Part shown: piece after piece, positions 25,548-37,102 of the stretch
Layout of the letters: each line of letters opens with the position of its first letter
Numbering within the stretch: the stretch's first letter is position 1
Assembly: GCA_003956705.1 (NCBI GenBank)
Contig: QZCP01000290.1
Span: forward strand, 149,402-213,401
Direction: 5' to 3'
DNA length: 64,000 bases
Source of the DNA: Brevipalpus yothersi
Lineage: Eukaryota; Arthropoda; Arachnida; Trombidiformes; Tenuipalpidae
Made by a program: the position numbers and the translations under genes
Notes under the pieces: model-generated
Databases searched by the model: none
What the model was told of the DNA's origin: nothing
What the model saw: the letters and a program-made list of their open reading frames with translations, nothing else

Positions 25548-26506
25548 TGAAAGATCGTTATTTTCTCTCATTGCTCTTGCTAATTCTGTGATCTAACTTT
25601 TATCTTGGTGGTAAAGTTATCTGTTAGCAGAAAGATTGTATAATTTTGAGAGGAAGATACGATATCACTTACATTCAGGCCAAGGACCATCTCAAGTAGC
25701 TCATTTGAGAATGTCGACAAATGCCCAACACTTAAATTTATCACAAAGAGAAGGAAGATACTGCCATATTTTCTTGCTGCTTAATGTTTCCGAATCAAGA
25801 TATTTCGCCCATCTCTAAAGAGAGCCTTCTGAAATCGCTATGATCTCGAAATATCAGCATTCATTTTCTTGAGACTACGTCGGAATGAGACCTTCAAGTT
25901 TGTTAGTTTGCTGACGCAATTTTTCTTATTGAGCTGGTATATACACAGTGAGACTTATCTTTCTGTCAAAAATTGATGGCAGTTTAAATCAGTGCATGTA
26001 AGTTTTTTATCTCATCGTCTCTTATTTGTAAATATCCTTTATTCCTCGTTTTATGCCAACATTTTCTATATAAAGCATAAACGAGGGTGTACTCTATGTT
26101 TTTAATTGGTTCGTCTCTGTAAATAGGAGGTTTTACCTTGATTTTCAGACGATCAACATGTAAAGAATATCTTTTCAGTTAATATAAAATTTTCTACTCA
26201 ATATTGTGAATGAGCTGCTCATCTTCATTCATTGTCTTGAAGTAGGTTGTATCACGAGATTGATGGCTTATTTGTAGACGACATACTTTTGAAGCAGTAT
26301 CTAAATCAGAAGCGCCCTTTTCTGATTGATTGGTATGACACGGGAAAATCAGAATCGAGGCAAGAAAAATTGAACAAGATTTAGCTCAAAATCTTGACAT
26401 TTTTACGGTAACGATTTAAAGTATTTGACTTTTGTTGCACTGAAAAGAATTTTTTCTTCATTTCATGTTATTGATAGAAATTTATTCATTGATTTACATG
26501 ATAATT
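25548..26506. other. Intergenic region, Pellino to the secreted Lys/Asp-rich gene
   Basis: Convergent 3' regions of two genes. No coding signal recognised; the frame at 25636-25818 has no family resemblance. Confidence 0.5.
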
Positions 26507-28083
26507 CTAAAGAAAATCGCGAAAATCGTCTCCAAAATAATCTTTCAGACCGTTAACAGATCTCATGTCTTTAGGCATTTCGACTTCTACTTGATCGAAA
26601 TCCTCCATATGTCCACTATCATCAGATTTTTGTTCCAAAATTTCACTATCCATGGGACTATCTCGGGTGCTTAAATTCTCAGGGCTTTTGGATGCTTCTT
26701 CACCACTGGAATTTGAGTCTTCATCTGAGTTTTCATCTGATCTGAGCACTCTACCACTGTTTTCACCTTGAGCATCATGATACTCAGAATTGGAAATTTC
26801 AGATTTTTCGTCAATTTTTGGCTGCTGATCCTCTTTATCATTATTCTCGCTCGCTCTTATGCTGTCCAAGTTTGATTCATCAGATTTTGTGATGGATGCT
26901 GAAGGTTTTGATTCTCCTGACCTCTTGACAAGATGATGGTTGGAACCTTTGGCCATCAGATCTTTGGCCAAAGAATCAAGATCATGGTCCCCAAAGTCAT
27001 CTGATTCGTGTGACGGACCATCGAATTCTCCGAAACCTGAATCCATACTATCATCTAGTCCATCAAAACCGTTACTTCCATACTTTGGAGAATCCGTTCC
27101 ATATTTCTTTCGGCCATAGTTCTTGGCTTTCCCGAAGTGATGATCTGGTCCCTCTAAAGCACTATAATCCTTCTCATCGAACGAAATTTTCTCAAGTCTC
27201 TTAAATTTTTCTGCTTTTTTCTTCTCCTCTTGCTCAGCTCCATGCTGTTTGCCAAACTTATCCAAACTGTGTTTAGCTAAACCTTTCTTCTTCAAATGGT
27301 CTTGCTCCTCATCAGCATAAGTTTTTTGACCACCAATCAGCTTTTTCTTCTCCTTACCCTTGTGTTCACCATGCTTGGACACAGATTCACGATGGCCTTG
27401 TTCAAAGTGTTTTCCTCGATTCCAATGAAATTGTTTCAATTCAGATCCACCTTCGTCCCATTTTCTCTTCAAATTCTTCTTCTTTTCCTTCCCCATCTCA
27501 GCTTTCACAAAGTGTCCCTCTCCTTTGTTCAAATTATGAAATCCTTCTGCTTTGTGGACGTTTTTGGCTTTTTTACCTTTCTCTTGATCCCCTGATTCGT
27601 GTTTATACGATTTACTTGCCTGTTGAGACAAAAATTTCAACTCTTTTTCATCATTCGAAAAATATTCAAAGAATCTCTTCTATCTAATCAGTAAGTTGAT
27701 AAGCTCTATCGTTGAACAAACTTTGCTGCACTTGCCTGAACCCATGCAAAAATTTGATCACAAAAGAGAGAGAATAAATCAAATAATCAATCAATTACCT
27801 TTTCTCCTTTATACTTAAAGTTCTTTTCCTTCTCGAATTCTTTAGATCCTCCAGCCTGATGGCCACCCCAATAGTCTTGACCAAGCTTCTTGGATATTTG
27901 TTTGGTATAGATTGGAAAAAGGTTCCCATAATCATATTCTTGAGCAAATTTATCAGCACTTTCCAGATGGCTAAGGTCTAGGTTGCCTAATGAGATCTGG
28001 AATTGAGTAATTAAGCACAAATTTATCCACAAAAAAGTCAAAAAGCCACTCATTTGGGAAAATTTCTTGACACTTAAAGGCAT
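26507..28083 (-). CDS. Secreted Lys/Asp/Ser-rich low-complexity protein
   Basis: Two exons on the minus strand, 28083-27799 and 27619-26507, phase 0, 465 residues. A hydrophobic segment (about residues 12-33, GFLTFLWINLCLITQF) reads as a signal peptide; Met11 is an alternative start giving a more compact signal. The mature part has three zones: a KYKGEK/GKKAKNVHK/EEKKKAEK Lys/Glu/His-rich zone, a middle Gly/Asp zone (FDGLDDSMDSGFGEFDGP) and an acidic Ser/Glu C-terminus. A dibasic HHLVKRSG site between the latter two could be furin-cleaved. The GFHNLNK and KRKWDEG pieces faintly recall arthropod secreted His/Lys/Gly proteins with GYHN and KYDEG motifs, but I cannot assign a family. Possible roles are cuticle or matrix; this is inference. 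Confidence 0.8.
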
Positions 28084-29756
28084 TGAGAATTTTGATTCTC
28101 GATTTAAAAAAATACTTTGAAAAAATTAATAAGTAAATCAAAAAATTCTCAACGGAGATCTAATTTGACCACAGTGTCTGTGACTCAGTTTGAACGATTA
28201 ATTCGATTGAACTAAAATTGTTCACTTTCGATCGAAACCATGTTTAGTCAAACTTGTTATACCGAATACTTTCACACTTTCAAGATTGATCATGAATGTT
28301 GGAAACAATCTTGAATCCGAATTTTGAGGATTGAAAAAAATTTGATGCTCATAATAGTCGTAATGATTAATTGTTTTGGAAAGCATTCTACGTGCAATTG
28401 ATCCCCCAAATAATTTGAAGGTTGGGAAATTTGATTGTCAAAGTGAATGCGATACATGAAAAACTTTTTGTCTCCTACTCACATCTAATAGTGTGAAGAA
28501 CAATGGTTAAACTAAGCTAACCTGATTCAATTCATCGTGAAATCGTTCAAACTTCAAGGTGAATGAAAAACTTCTTTAAGCCAGTATAGCTCCTGTTAAA
28601 AGATCAAGAATTACATACACAAGGTGCCAAATGGATTTTTATAAACTTTCCGATCAAGATGTTTCGTTTCAATCAATTGAAAAGTCAATTCATTCAGCAT
28701 CCGAATGTATCAAAGAGGTCATGATCTATGCTCGTTTTAGAAAGAGTTGGCCTTTCATGAATTCTTTTCAAAATATCTCAAAGATCTCAAAGTCTCGCTT
28801 CTGGTAATCATTTAACATTTTTCCCTTTAATCGATTCATGAGGAAAAATCTTATCGAAGGTATATGATTAAGGGAAATTGATGAATTCTCATTGAATCTT
28901 TGACATGATCCCAGAATAAAATCTGATCAGACAAAGCAAGCTTGATTTTGCAGTTTGCACAACCAATAAAATCAATTTTTTTCGCTTTTTTCCAAGTCCT
29001 ACATGTTTTTCAAATAAATCTTGGTTCTAGATTTGACTTCACATATTCCTCACGTGCTTTCTCAACTTATTTGAATTGTATTTATCCAAGCTATTCAAAT
29101 TATGATCGAAAGTTGAATGCTGATTGTTCAACCAGAACTCCATGGCCGAAGATCAATGTCTCCATTGTGCATTTCGAATAGGCTGCTGGGATCTCGAAAA
29201 ATCAGAATATTCTATAAGAGGATGATGTCACTAGGAGATTTAATTCTCACTTTTGCAGCACGAGTTTGAAAGGTGCATGAGGATGAAAAAATTTTCTATT
29301 CAGTTGAGCAAACACAATGAAATCACAAAACTTTAGTCAATAATAATACTAATAATAATAACGCACTGGGACATCCCCATGTCTCCAGTTTTTCAGTTCT
29401 AATATAGCCTATTTACTCAGGTTACAAGCAGAAAATGAAAACTCCAGGCTTTCTCGATTTTGGAGGCTATTTCCCTTTTAATGTTTGTCCATGAGTAAGG
29501 GAATCTGTGAATTTAGGCCTCTATTCTAATTATGGCTCGAAAGTGATGAAGGAGAATAGATGAGAGCCCAATTCCAGCCCTCCTAGAAGGACATACTTTC
29601 GGATGAAGTCATATTCAGTTTGATTCTCGACCGAGCACTCAAACTTTTTCCCAATACATTTATTGAGTGAAAGTATTCGAGCCCTGACAAGTACCTTTCT
29701 CTAGTGTGCCTCGTTGTATTTTTTGATAATAAGTTTTTAATTGTATCTCTGTCAAA
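28084..29756. other. Intergenic region, divergent upstream of two secreted-protein genes
   Basis: 1.7 kb with no recognisable gene; an (AATAAT)-like run occurs at 29340-29360. The frame at 28942-29181 lacks family features. Confidence 0.5.
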
Positions 29757-30042
29757 ATGCGAGTACTGGTAAGTGAAGAAATTCACTTAAAAGTCCAATT
29801 TTACCATTAATTTTCGATTTTTGTGATCCAACTCCTAGATGATCCTGTCCTTGATTGTGCTAATGGTCTCCTATTCTCAAGAGCTGAAATTTAAGAAAGG
29901 ATTCAAGCCATACGCAGCTCGATTCTTCTCGCCTCGATTTTATCCGTTTTGGTATACGCTTCCATACTATTATCCACTCTATTATCGAGCATTCTACGGT
30001 GGAGGATATGGTCATCATTTTGGTGGTTGGCATCACGGTTAG
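29757..30042 (+). CDS. Small secreted Tyr/Phe/Gly-rich peptide
   Basis: Two exons, 29757-29768 (only four codons, M-R-V-L) and 29839-30042, phase 0, 71 residues. The spliced product begins with a clear signal peptide (residues 1-18, ending near VSYSQ). The mature part is basic and aromatic at first (KFKKGFKPYAARFF), then rich in Pro/Tyr (YPFWYTLPYYYPLYY), and ends in a Gly/His tail (GGGYGHHFGGWHHG). Such composition is typical of arthropod cuticular, silk-like or antimicrobial peptides. No family assigned. An AATAAA lies 100 bases after the stop. Confidence 0.8.
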
Positions 30043-30142
30043 GGTCAATTAATAGAAGGAGTTCAATTTCAATCATCCCATATTTTTCAATATGTTCTGA
30101 TTTTATGTTTTCAAAAACGCTTTTTTCCACCGAGAATTTCGA

Positions 30143-30148
30143 AATAAA
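30143..30148 (+). terminator. Poly(A) signal AATAAA of the Tyr/Gly-rich peptide gene
   Basis: Canonical hexamer in the context GAAATAAACA, 101 bases past the stop codon. Confidence 0.5.
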
Positions 30149-30424
30149 CATATTTTGGTGACATTTGTGAGTATGTTCATTCAAAAAGATAGATTGCAAA
30201 ATGAATAATGGTTTATTTAGTATTGCCTTCGATGGGATGTTCATACAAGTCAGTTCAAAAGATTGGTATTCGATTTCCCAGGCTGATATCTACAATTTGA
30301 TGAGAAACATGATTCGACAGAGATTTTCCAGATAATTTTCAATCGAAAAAATACAAATTATTGGATGCGAAAAATGATGATCAGAACAAGCGTGAAATCA
30401 AGATCTAATAGAAAAAAGAATAAA

Positions 30425-32163
30425 CTAGCGTTTTCTCTTCGATCGATCATTAGAGCGATCTCTACTTGACCGTCTATCATGCTTATCTCTTTTGTCCCGA
30501 GATCGATGCTTATCGTCTCTTTTTTTACTATCTCTTCTGTCCCGATGATCATCTCTACTGCTACGATCTTTATCACTATCCTTTTTATCCCTTCTGTGAT
30601 CCTTATCATCTTTATCACGTCTATCTCTGTCTCGCTTATCAGAACTTTCTCTCGTCCGTTCTCTAGAGTCACCTCTTCTTCTAGAATGCCCATTGTCAAT
30701 CTCTCTATGATCCTGCGAGAATGGAAGAGGATTAAAATTAGTATTTAAATGGAAAACACATATTAACAAACAAAACAATTCAATCTACTAACCGGCTCTC
30801 TCATCGGCTCAGGCTGGAATCCCATTGGATTGGGTATCATTGGTGGTGGATGATTGGGAATCATTGGCATAGGCATTCCTGGTTGGGGAGGCATCATGAA
30901 AGGAGGTGGAGGTCCTGGAGGAGGTAGATGGAATGGTGGATTTGGAGGTCCAGGTTGAGGTGGTGGATGATTAATGACTTGAATAAAGTGATTATGATTA
31001 TCGATTTCTTGAGGTCTTCGACTTGTGATGACTGATGGAGTACTCGGTGTTCCCCCACCGATAACATCAATTTTTCCTGATGGCTTACGACCAGGAGGAG
31101 GACCGGCTTTTTTCACAAGTCCCATGGCCGAGTATTTTGAGTTCTCATTTATACTAGCCACTGGTATTGGCATGTCAGACTTATTCTGATTTGCTAACGG
31201 TTTGAGGGAAGAGCCGGGACTAGGGGAGAGAGATGATTCTGAGTGAGGGTTTCCGAGTATCTCTGAGCGGATTTTTTTCTGTCGCTCACAATATATTTTC
31301 CATGTCTCCTCGGTGAAACCATAATTAAAATAATCGGTTATATCAGCACCAGGTTTTCGCCATGGCTTATCTTCCATGGAATCTAGATTCAAATCATAGA
31401 TAGGCTGTCCATTGTAGGTGCCTACAGCATCTATATCCAAACCAGTGGCTTTGTTTTTTGCGAAACCTGCTTTCGCCACTTGTCCTCCAGGACCAAACTT
31501 TGGAATATTTATGTAATTAACTTGATTGAAAGGAGGTGTGGTGGCTTTGATATCTTCAATGGTGACTTGTACATCATCATCATCGTCATCATCATCATCA
31601 TCTTCAAATTCATCATCATCATTTGCTATTGCTGATGTTGTTATTGTTGTGGTTGCGGTAACCTCTGTGTTTGGCTCATCTTTCTCCTCAGTCATCTCAA
31701 CATTGTTTTGCTCAGACACCTCCATAGATTCTTCATTCTTGATATCTGTTGCCACAAGAGATTGATCATTTGCATGTGATGGCTCGCTGTGATCCTGTGA
31801 AGATGATAATAAATTGATTCTTTCAATAATAATAAGAATGGAAAACACAGATTAAAAACCAAAATGGCTCACTCTACTTACCGGCTCTCTCATCAGCTCA
31901 GGCTGGAATCCCATTGAATTGGATATCACAGGTGGACTTTCCGATGGTAACAATTGTGATTCATTGATGACTGGTGGAGGTTCAAAAACTTGAGATGAAG
32001 GCAAAATATCTGTCTTTTTCACTGCCAATTCTGGCTGTTGTAATGGAACAGATCCATAATCCGAATCGCCGGCAATCGCTGGTATCGGAGTCTCTGACTC
32101 ATCAATTTTCTCCTCTTTCACTTGAACTTGATGCTCAACACTATCATCATTCTGATCCATCAT
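30425..32163 (-). CDS. FIP1L1: Fip1 pre-mRNA 3'-end processing factor
   Basis: Three exons on the minus strand: 32163-31882, 31794-30793, 30712-30425; both introns phase 0; 523 residues. Fip1 is the CPSF/poly(A)-polymerase bridging subunit. The central Fip1 motif is unmistakable (GTYNGQPIYDLNLDSMEDKPWRKP then DITDYFNYGFTEETW), preceded by a poly-Asp run of ten and the VQVTIEDIKA segment. A Pro-rich zone follows (PPPGPPPPFMMPP) and then an Arg/Asp/Ser (RD/RS-like) C-terminus. Exons 1 and 2 end in nearly the same peptide (MGFQPELMREP and MGFQPEPMREP), and exons 2 and 3 both open with DH(S/R)E; see findings. The frame extends to 32166, but the first ATG is at 32163. Confidence 0.92.
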
Positions 32164-32309
32164 CAATCACACTGTATAAAATTCAATAATAATGAGATTA
32201 ATATGATTTAAATTCACAAGAGAAAATCTCCTCTCAACAAAAACACACAACTTGATTCATATACATCAAGCAGACACACAATTTGCTTGAAGCCGAGTGA
32301 AGATGTTGA

Positions 32310-33540
32310 GTGAAAGCGATTGGCTTACATTTTCGAGAGGCGCAAAACTCAAGGCGCGATCAACAAATTTTTCTTCTTTCTCTTCCATCATTCGGAAAGA
32401 AGTGATGTGATCTACAGTCAAGTGGACAAGAGTAAAAAACGTAATCCAAATGAGACTCAAGGGTCTCGATATGTTCAGAGAGATGTACAAAATCTTGCCA
32501 AAGATTATGATGATTATGTTTATGAAGCTAATCCTGTTCGAGATTTGAGATCTGAACAAGGCTCTAGAGGACCTGTGAAGAGAAGAAGTAGCCCATCGCC
32601 AGTGTCCACCAGTCGTTACAGTGAAGGTCTTCGTCCACCCAGTAGAAGTAGTTCCATTTCACCCAACAAAACGATCACAAGTACTACAAAGAATTATAGC
32701 TTCTCGATGAAAACTGCTGCCGATTCTCCAGTAGTTAAGCTGCCCTCTAAGCCAACCGGTGGTTTCGATGAGATGTCCAATGGAACGTTAACCAAGAAGG
32801 GTAGACGAGAAGGCAACAAGCGACAAACGATCGAAGAAACAATGTCTATTTCAGATGTTTCCAGTGATGTAACTTGACCATCAGCCAATCGTCATCGTCA
32901 ACATCGTCAACATCACCACCAACACCATCATCAAACTGTCAATGCAACTGATTCCGAGGACATGGCTCCACCAAAATCCAATTTCAAGGAGTTGAATCAT
33001 CACCATCAACGTCGAAATGAAATGAGATATGAAGACGGCTCGCCTACACATAGAAGAATAGTGGGTCGTAAAGCGATTCCATACGATGGACAATCGATTA
33101 ACAGTAACACATCATCATGGTACAAATCATTGGATGAAGACTATCGTAAGTCAGCCAACGAACCAACCATAAATCGTGCGAAGGACAGTTATACACTTTC
33201 TCGTGTCAACGATCGACGTGATCTGAAGCGTGATTATTCGCCAATGTCTGCTCGAAATGCTTACACTTTGGATCGTCGATACATGGATCAACGGAAGCGG
33301 AACAAGCGACCATACTTGATGAACGATGGGACCAGTGATGATTCTCAATTAAAAATTCGAAGTGATCTTGATATTGGACACGAGAGAGTTATTCCCAATT
33401 CGATGAAAAAATATAGTAGCAATCGAGATCTTCATTCAGATTTGATTCATCACCAGCTCGAGGTGGTCTTGCAGCTGCATACAGAGCCCGCCAAGGCGAC
33501 TCAATACGATAGACAATTGATGAGGGGATAGAAAAGTTGT
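32310..33540 (+). pseudogene. Interrupted intron-less locus, probable retrocopy
   Basis: One frame runs from about 32320 to 33531 but is broken by TGA at 32875-32877, so no single product is possible without readthrough. The first part (about 185 codons) is Ser/Arg/Pro-rich and polar (VIYSQVDKSKKRN, SSPSPVSTSRYSEGLRPPSR, VKLPSKPTGGFDEM). The second (about 215 codons after the stop) is basic, with DYSPMSARNAYTLDRRYMDQ. Near the 3' end a different frame reads SPARGGLAAAYRARQGDS before TAG at 33510, suggesting a frameshift as well. No introns and no flanking splice sites are evident. The composition suggests the cytoplasmic tail of a cell-surface or scaffold protein, but I do not recognise the parent. 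A related fragment is at 62565-62660. Confidence 0.6.
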
Positions 33541-34199
33541 TATGTTTGAGAAAAATCATCGAATGTTCTTTGTTGAAGATGGTCAATTTCCACGAACGAG
33601 TTGAGTCTTGAAGGTTTGGATTTGATCAGAATCTATGTTAACCATTCTCAACGAAACTTTTTCACCCTCCAGTTTTGAAAAATTTTCATCATGAGAATTC
33701 ATAAACAGGATAGTATGTATGCCTGTGAATAGATTAAACATTCAGAAGAATCCATAAACACCTAGAGAAAAATCTTTCATCCATGAAAATTGATTTACGA
33801 CGTGTTTTTCTTGGAGAAGTTGTCCAAATAGACTCACCGCCAGAGAAAGTTATCAACTCTATCGGTCTCATTTATTTTAAAACATTAGAATTTCATCAGT
33901 TTTAAACAAAATCATCCAATTCTACAATCCTACAAATACTGACACATTTTTAATTACCCATCATGAATATTGGATACCGTTATAATCGAAATTGGCGGGT
34001 ATCAAATTAGCCACCTCGTTCTGATCAGATGCTTAAAAAAATCATGTTTTGTTTGTCATTTTAGCATGAAGAGATCTAGATCTGAAAGCAATTTAATCTT
34101 TCTTTCGGATTCTCTTAATTCAATTCACTATCCTGCATCTTCCAATCATCTGATTGATTTTAAGTTGAATCAGATCGCTCATCAACCAAATCCATCTTA
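33541..34199. other. Intergenic region before ZFAND1
   Basis: No gene seen. The frame at 33970-34200 ends at the ZFAND1 ATG and is most likely 5' UTR. Confidence 0.5.
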
Positions 34200-34946
34200 A
34201 TGGCTGAATTTCCACATATTGGTGATCGTTGTTTCAAGTGTCAAGACTTGGATTTTCTTCCTGTTGAGTGTGAATTTTGTAAAAATGTATTCTGTAAGCT
34301 TCATTTTTCTGCACAAAGTCATGAGTGTCCATCTTTTGTTCAGCAAGATCGAATAATTACGGAAAAATCTGATAATCATGAACATGTGAAGTGTTATTTT
34401 TGTAATGAAGAGGTTCTCAATCGTCTGGAAATGGTCACTTGTGATATTTGTGAGAAGGGTTTCTGTCTGGCACATAGATTACCGGAAGTTCATTCTTGTG
34501 TCAAAAGAACTGTGGAGAAAAAATCTGTACCTCAGATTGTTTTGCCAAAATCACGACCATCGGTGGCCTGTAATGGTCCGAAAGGTGCAAAGAATGATGC
34601 TTTGGCAAAAAAAGTGGCCTTAATGAAACTTAAATCCTCTGCTGTTGGCCAAGAATCTGTACCCCAAACGGAGAGACGCTATTTTAATCTCGTTCTTCCT
34701 GATGAACAAACAAAATCAATTTTTCTATGCAGTCAATGGTCGGTTGGAAAGTGTATCGATTTTCTTGCTGATAAATTCAAAGTGACCAATAATAATAATC
34801 GAGCGAACATGCCAAAGTTGACTCTTTTCAATCAAGATGATGTCCGACTTGATTTTGATACCCAAATCGATAAATTGGAACAGGAGAAAATCATAGATAA
34901 TGGACAAAAGCTGATCATGAAACATGTTAATTCACCCTGTTTTTGA
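34200..34946 (+). CDS. ZFAND1: ZFAND1 AN1-type zinc-finger protein
   Basis: Intron-less, 248 residues. In the family it recruits p97/VCP and the 26S proteasome to stress granules. Two AN1 zinc fingers occupy residues 11-50 (CFKCQ..FLPVECEFCKNVFCKLH...HEC) and 65-100 (CYFCNEEV...VTCDICEKGFCLAHR...HSC), with Cys/His spacing intact. A linker containing GAKNDALAKKVALMKLK, nearly identical to vertebrate ZFAND1, leads to PQTERRYFNLVLP and a ubiquitin-like C-terminal domain (WSVGKCIDFLADKF). Stop TGA at 34944-34946. Confidence 0.95.
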   Translation: MAEFPHIGDRCFKCQDLDFLPVECEFCKNVFCKLHFSAQSHECPSFVQQDRIITEKSDNHEHVKCYFCNEEVLNRLEMVTCDICEKGFCLAHRLPEVHSCVKRTVEKKSVPQIVLPKSRPSVACNGPKGAKNDALAKKVALMKLKSSAVGQESVPQTERRYFNLVLPDEQTKSIFLCSQWSVGKCIDFLADKFKVTNNNNRANMPKLTLFNQDDVRLDFDTQIDKLEQEKIIDNGQKLIMKHVNSPCF

Positions 34947-35653
34947 CTGGAATATATTTTTCAACTTATTTTCTTTACATACCCACAAATGCTTTCAAGT
35001 TTTCTTGATAAACCTCAATAGTATGTATGGATAGACTAAAGATCTCGATGGAGGAAAAACTGTCTCATGAAAGATGAAGAACAAAACTGATTTCCCTAGT
35101 TATACAGGGCCCAGCTTTGTTCTGATTGCTATGTGAATTTCTCAACACTATTCAAGGGAACAGAAAAATATTGGCTTTCAATCTTAGATAGCCTGTGAAC
35201 GTTAATCTAAAGCTATAGATCAAAAGCTCAAAATGGAAGAGGAACGAAAACTATTGATCTGACATTTGAGGACCAAACCTTATTCAGATAACTCTGAACG
35301 AAAATATTGGAATTTTTATGAATTAGCAGGAATATAATGAAAAAAAAGAGATCAAAGAGATTAGATCATTTAGATTCCTATCATGAAACTACCGATTAAA
35401 CCTAATTTAGAACCAACAATGGTTTATTCAAACATTCAATGATTCAAGTACTAAGGAGATTCAAGAAAAGATCACCAAAACAAAGAGAAAAACTTGATAG
35501 ATTCTTAAAAAATTTATGATTTAATCAAAATTCAGCAGGTATGAACACCTGGTAATCAGGGGTGACTAAGTTGGATGAGAGTAAAAAATTGATTCGATGA
35601 TAGATGAAGAGAAATCCATATTTTTCGTCCAGGTTGAAGACATTTTATCATGC
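34947..35653. other. Convergent intergenic region, ZFAND1 and NF-YB
   Basis: No coding signal; probably both 3' UTRs. Confidence 0.5.
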
Positions 35654-36198
35654 TCATTCATCTCTACTGCCAGTGTCATAGTTAGCAATAGATTCGCCTT
35701 CTATTTTGAATTTTGGCATGAGATCTCGGTACTTTTGGAGGTATAGTTTGAGCGGTTCCACATAATTGTCAAAGCCAAGATTTGACATTGCAAACAGAAT
35801 GTCTTCGCCGTTAATTGTTTTCCGCTTCTCTTGATGACATCGATCACTAGCTTCACTAGTGATGAAGCTAATAAATTCTGAAACACATTCTTGGACAGTT
35901 TCCTTGGCATCTTTTGCGATCTTACCAGACTTGGGAATCGATCTTTTCATTATTCTGGAAATGTTTGCAATCGGAAGAAAGCGATCTTGTTCTCGTAACA
36001 AATAAGTAGTGGCACCATCAGATTGTTCATTTTCAGTTGTTTCACCTCCAAGTGAATCTTCAAGTTCACTAACATCTAATTAATTAAGATCATCCCCCAA
36101 AAGTGTAAATAAAAAAAAAACAGTCGATAAGTGTCGTCATCATAACAACAAATCTCACCTAACAAAGACTTACCTAAATTTGAACTACCGTAATGCAT
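35654..36198 (-). CDS. NFYB: NF-YB CCAAT-binding factor subunit
   Basis: Two exons on the minus strand: 36198-36174 (8 codons plus one base) and 36075-35654, phase 1, 148 residues. NF-YB pairs with NF-YC in a histone-fold dimer and, with NF-YA, binds CCAAT boxes. The core starts at REQDRFLPIANISRIM (about residue 37) and continues through SGKIAKDAKETVQECVSEF, SDRCHQEKRKTINGEDIL and MSNLGFDNYVEPLKLYLQ, all hallmark NF-YB residues. The acidic N-terminus is short and the C-terminus ends soon after the histone fold, shorter than in vertebrates (about 207 residues). The micro-exon start is supported by a GTAAGT donor and matching phase. Confidence 0.94.
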
Positions 36199-37102
36199 CC
36201 TACTTAATGATTATTATCACTCAATATCGAAAAACAACACCACAGACCAATTATTGGAACCCTCAAAATATATAAATATATAGATATATATTTTAATAAA
36301 TCAACCACCCAGTCAAACAAACTAAATCAGTTGTTGTTTTTGTGATTGCTTTTCAAGAACCGCGAACTGACAACAAGCTTCTCTCATTGGTAAAGAGCAC
36401 ATACCATTGTATATCGATATCAGCAAAATATCGCTACTCATCAAATCATGATGAAACTTTCATCATGAAACTTCGAATAGATTACGATAGATATATAATC
36501 TCTTATTTGTTGAAAAATTTTTGCTACGATAGCCTCTTATCTTCTGATGCAATACTTCCGTTTTTCGAATTCAATTGATAATCCAGCTTGATTTATTTTT
36601 TTCATATGTTTCTCTTATCGAGTATGATTCTCTGGCTATTGTGAACGTGCTCAGATCTGCTCATCATTTTAAGAATTTTCAATTTTGGGTGATTGATTTT
36701 GACTTTTGAGGAAATTATTTTCGAGTATGATTAAATTATGATTATTTTTAGGAGCCTAGGAGGTTTTTTCTCTCTTTTTCATGGGCTGTAGAGAGCAGAT
36801 CGAATCGATTTGTAACATAAATAATGGAATCATAAATGCCCAAAGAAACAATTATTTTGAACAAAAAAAATATCATAGAAAAATACATGACAATCTCAAG
36901 TGACCGTAATACCCGTAATTACCTGTAGTACCCGTAATTTTGACTAGTGATTATTGTGTTGTGAATATTGTATCTGGTTAGAACACCTTGCAATCCTTCT
37001 CCCGATAGCCCCTCCTTAGACCTGTTGAAAACTGAGCAATTCATTTCTTTCATCTAAATTCCATTTTGAATTTGTTTAAATCTTGTGAAATTTGACGCTG
37101 AA
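36199..37102. other. Intergenic region, NF-YB to P450
   Basis: No gene recognised. Two close copies of ACCCGTAATT occur at 36911 and 36930. The frame at 36342-36578 is composition-driven. Confidence 0.5.

Noticed and set aside
36902..36940. Repeated CCGTAATT units as a CRISPR-like or tandem array
   Set aside because: Only two to three short copies, in eukaryotic DNA; at most a minor local duplication.
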